Origin: Teichococcus rhizosphaerae
GTDB lineage: Bacteria; Pseudomonadota; Alphaproteobacteria; Acetobacterales; Acetobacteraceae
Length of the DNA stretch: 64,000 nucleotides
Reading direction: 5' to 3'
Assembly (NCBI RefSeq): GCF_002631185.1
Contig: NZ_PDNU01000017.1
Span: 62,001-126,000, forward strand
Shown: positions 61,905 to 64,000 of the stretch, one piece after another
Layout of the letters: each line of letters starts with the position of its first letter
Numbering within the stretch: position 1 is the stretch's first letter
Program-made: the position numbers and the translations under genes
Notes under the pieces: model-generated
The model's database searches: none
The model's input: only the letters and a program-made list of their open reading frames with translations
What the model was told of the DNA's origin: nothing

Positions 61905-63083
61905 TTGCCGGGGCAGGGCAGGCTCGGCCGGCGCGGGGCGCTCGCCCTCGCCCTCGCCGCCATGGCGGGGGCGCCGGCCTGCGCGCAGCCGGCGCGCGGC
62001 CCGGCCGCCGAGGCTGGCGGCGGGGTGGTGCGCAGCGAGGCCGCCGCCTTCCGCGTCGTTCCCTTCGCGGAGGGGCTGGAGCACCCCTGGGGCGCCGCCT
62101 TCCTGCCCGATGGCCGGATGCTGGTGACGGAGCGCCCCGGCCGGCTGCGGCTGGTCGGCCGCGACGGCCGGGTTTCCGCGCCGCTTTCCGGCGTGCCGCC
62201 CGTGGCGGCGGCGGGCCAGGGCGGGCTGCTGGACATCCAGCTCGCGCCCGACTTCGCCGACACCCGCGAGGTCTATCTCTGCCAGGCCGCCCGCGTTTCG
62301 GGCGGCAACCTGACGCGGCTCGTCCGCGCCCGCCTGTCCGCCGACGCGGCCGCGCTGGAGGCGGTGCGGCCGCTGCTGGATGCCACCCCCGCCCAGGACG
62401 GCAACGGCCATTATGGCTGCCGCATCGCCTTCGGCCGCGACGGCAAGCTCCACATGACCACCGGCGACCGCCAGCGCGACAGCGGCCGCGCCCAGGAGAT
62501 GGGCGACCTGGCCGGCAAGCTGCTGCGCCTCGAGCGCGATGGCAGCCCCGCCGCCGGCAATCCCTTTCTCGGCCGCGCGGGGGTGCGCCCCGAGATCTAC
62601 GCCTCCGGCATCCGCAGCCCGCAGGGCCTGGCGCTGAACCCCGCCACCGGCACGCTGTGGGAGGTGGAGATGGGCCCGCGCGGCGGCGACGAGATCAACC
62701 TCGTCCGCGCCGGCGCCAACTATGGCTGGCCCTTGGTGGGCCATGGCCGGGCCTATAGCGGCGCGCAGATCCATGAGGCGGCGTCCGGCCCCGGCCTGCA
62801 GGACCCGCTGCGCCACTGGACGCCCTCGATCAGCCCGTCGGGCGCCGCCTTCTACACGGGCGATGCCTTTCCCGGCTGGCGCGGCAACCTGTTTCTGGCG
62901 ACGCTGAGCAGCCAGGGCCTGCTGCGCCTGACGGTGGAGGGCGACCGCGTGACCGGCGAGGAGCGGCTGCTCTGGGGCGAGCGGCGCCTGCGCCATGTGG
63001 CGCAGGGCCCGGATGGCCTTCTCTACCTGCTGACCGACGAATCGCGCGGCCGCGTGCTGCGCCTGGAGCCCGCCGCGCCCTGA
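61905..63083 (+). CDS. PQQ-dependent sugar dehydrogenase (soluble aldose dehydrogenase type)
   Basis: About 392 residues. A Tat-like signal (RRGALALALAAMAGAPACAQ) leads into a six-blade propeller of the YliI/GdhB (GSDH) family: GLEHPWGAAFLPDGRMLVTE, LDIQLAPDFADTREVYLCQA, HYGCRIAFGRDGKLHMTTGD, GIRSPQGLALNPATGTLWEV, EMGPRGGDEINLVRAGANYG and WTPSISPSGAAFYTGDAFPG. It oxidises aldoses in the periplasm with PQQ. TTG 61905 is preferred; ATG 61818 would overlap trxA by 83 bp. No pqq genes are visible here. Confidence 0.87.
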   Translation: MPGQGRLGRRGALALALAAMAGAPACAQPARGPAAEAGGGVVRSEAAAFRVVPFAEGLEHPWGAAFLPDGRMLVTERPGRLRLVGRDGRVSAPLSGVPPVAAAGQGGLLDIQLAPDFADTREVYLCQAARVSGGNLTRLVRARLSADAAALEAVRPLLDATPAQDGNGHYGCRIAFGRDGKLHMTTGDRQRDSGRAQEMGDLAGKLLRLERDGSPAAGNPFLGRAGVRPEIYASGIRSPQGLALNPATGTLWEVEMGPRGGDEINLVRAGANYGWPLVGHGRAYSGAQIHEAASGPGLQDPLRHWTPSISPSGAAFYTGDAFPGWRGNLFLATLSSQGLLRLTVEGDRVTGEERLLWGERRLRHVAQGPDGLLYLLTDESRGRVLRLEPAAP

Positions 63084-63220
63084 GGCCTTCCGGCTCCTGG
63101 CTGCCCAGGCTCAGGGCGCGCGGCACCCCCTTCCGCGCCGCAAAAGGGCCAAGCCCGCGTGGACGTGATTACCCCAACAATTACAGCTCCTGAACAATTC
63201 CGGCCAGCAGGCCCGATCCC

Positions 63221-64000
63221 ATGACGGCCGCACGAATCCGGCAAGAAGGGGAGGCCGTCCTGTTCAACATCATGAGCCGCTTGAAACGCATGCGGGCCGA
63301 GATCCACGAGACCCACCGCCATGTCGAGGGGATGGCGCGCGCCCTTTCCAGCTCCGCCCAGGCCCTGGCCGATGTCCGGCGGCAGGTCGGGCAGGTATCC
63401 TCCGGCCTGGAGGTGCAGGCGGCGAGGATTGCGGCCGAGGCCGGGACAAGGCCCGAGCCGCCCGCCACCTGGGTGCCGCCGGGCCACTTCTATTCGCCGA
63501 TCGTGGACACCGACGAGCTGGAGCGGCGCCGGAGCAGGGTCTTCGACCGCAGCGCCGCGCCGCATGGCATCGACCTGCGCGAGGCGGAGCAGCTCGCCCT
63601 GCTGCGGCGGCTGAAGCCCCACTACCAGAAGCTGCCCTTCCGCCCCGACCGGTCCGGCGGCCTCCGCTATGGCTACGAGAACCCCAATTTCAGCTATGGC
63701 GACGCGATCATCCTGGCCTGCCTGCTGATGGAGCTGCGGCCGGAAAGGTTTGTCGAGATCGGCTCGGGCCACTCCTCCTGCGTCATCATGGACGTCAACG
63801 ACCTGTTCCTAGACCGGTCGATGGACATCTCCTTCGTCGAGCCCTACCCCGATCTCCTGCGCAGCCTGATGACGCCGGCCGACCGGGAGCGCTACGCCAT
63901 CGTCCCCACGCCGGTGCAGGATCTCGACCTTTCCCTGATCGACGGGCTGCGGGCGGGCGACGTCCTGTTCATCGATTCGACGCATGTGTCGAAGTGCGGC
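63221..64000 (+). CDS. Class I SAM-dependent methyltransferase-like protein, 5' part
   Basis: Open to the right edge: 260 codons without a stop. The N-terminal 80 residues form a coiled coil (IMSRLKRMRAEIHETHRHVE, ALADVRRQVGQVSSGLEVQA), followed by WVPPGHFYSPIVDTDELERR, YENPNFSYGDAIILACLLME and the SAM-fold motif RFVEIGSGHSSCVIMD, then FVEPYPDLLRSLM and GDVLFIDSTHVSKCG. FVEIGSGHSS and FIDSTH are typical of surface-polysaccharide-associated methyltransferase-like proteins. ATG 63221 is chosen; ATG 63272 is an alternative. Function is inferred from the fold only. Confidence 0.78.
   Translation, partial: MTAARIRQEGEAVLFNIMSRLKRMRAEIHETHRHVEGMARALSSSAQALADVRRQVGQVSSGLEVQAARIAAEAGTRPEPPATWVPPGHFYSPIVDTDELERRRSRVFDRSAAPHGIDLREAEQLALLRRLKPHYQKLPFRPDRSGGLRYGYENPNFSYGDAIILACLLMELRPERFVEIGSGHSSCVIMDVNDLFLDRSMDISFVEPYPDLLRSLMTPADRERYAIVPTPVQDLDLSLIDGLRAGDVLFIDSTHVSKCG

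Overview
The window is a 64 kb piece of a GC-rich alphaproteobacterial chromosome. Gene content points to Rhodospirillales/Acetobacteraceae, probably a Roseomonas-like bacterium: ctrA and chpT flank a chemotaxis operon, hdaA lies next to ppk and ppx, a DUF2066 gene lies next to purM/purN, and there is a periplasmic PQQ-type sugar dehydrogenase. The family assignment is inferred from protein motifs and gene order, because no rRNA is present. I see no tRNA, rRNA, CRISPR array, insertion sequence or phage gene. Coding density is high, many genes overlap by 4 bp (ATGA/GTGA/TTGA), and TTG or GTG starts are common. Very long open frames antisense to real genes are a base-composition effect and are left out.

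Layout. 1-11.7 kb is a core block: the start of aspS, rnd, a DUF805 protein and an AAC(3)-I-like acetyltransferase, then a leftward operon DUF2066 - CDP-alcohol phosphatidyltransferase - AI-2E permease - hdaA - ppk - ppx, with purM-purN divergent from it. 11.75-14.2 kb holds a haem-c DUF3365 sensor translationally coupled to an MscS-type channel. 14.4-21.4 kb is a catabolic island: two paralogous LacI regulators, an L-gulonate-3-dehydrogenase-like enzyme, a GntP permease, a histidinol-dehydrogenase-family enzyme of HpsN type and an SDR, with clear LacI-type operators. 21.5-24.2 kb encodes a bd-type quinol oxidase (cydA, cydB, DUF2474). 24.4-31.7 kb is ctrA facing a chpT-cheA-cheW-cheY-cheB-cheR operon.

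31.7-49.7 kb is mixed housekeeping: DUF3553, TauE, moaA, terC, purB, ubiK, hldD, lgt, a NDUFAF7-type methyltransferase, pgeF, prs, GST, rplY, pth and ychF. Several short genes lie here, including a 58-residue DUF3553 protein and a 23-residue membrane microprotein. 49.8-64 kb is more accessory: a hybrid histidine kinase, a dienelactone hydrolase, an MFS pump, an AraC regulator followed by a seven-bladed WD40/cytochrome c fusion and a 2-oxoglutarate dioxygenase, an M20 amidohydrolase and DUF1028 protein separated by an AT-rich island, a YjbH protein, trxA, a PQQ sugar dehydrogenase, and the start of a methyltransferase-like gene running off the right edge.

How parts may work together (inference). 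ChpT, heading the che operon, can pass phosphate to CtrA, encoded just beyond the operon's 3' end, so cell-cycle/motility control and chemotaxis are linked in one locus. The LacI island looks like an inducible pathway for a hydroxylated acid or sulfonate: uptake by GntP, oxidation by three NAD(P)-dependent enzymes, and control through CpG-centred palindromes. The WD40-cytochrome c, dioxygenase and AraC genes form the least understood cluster.
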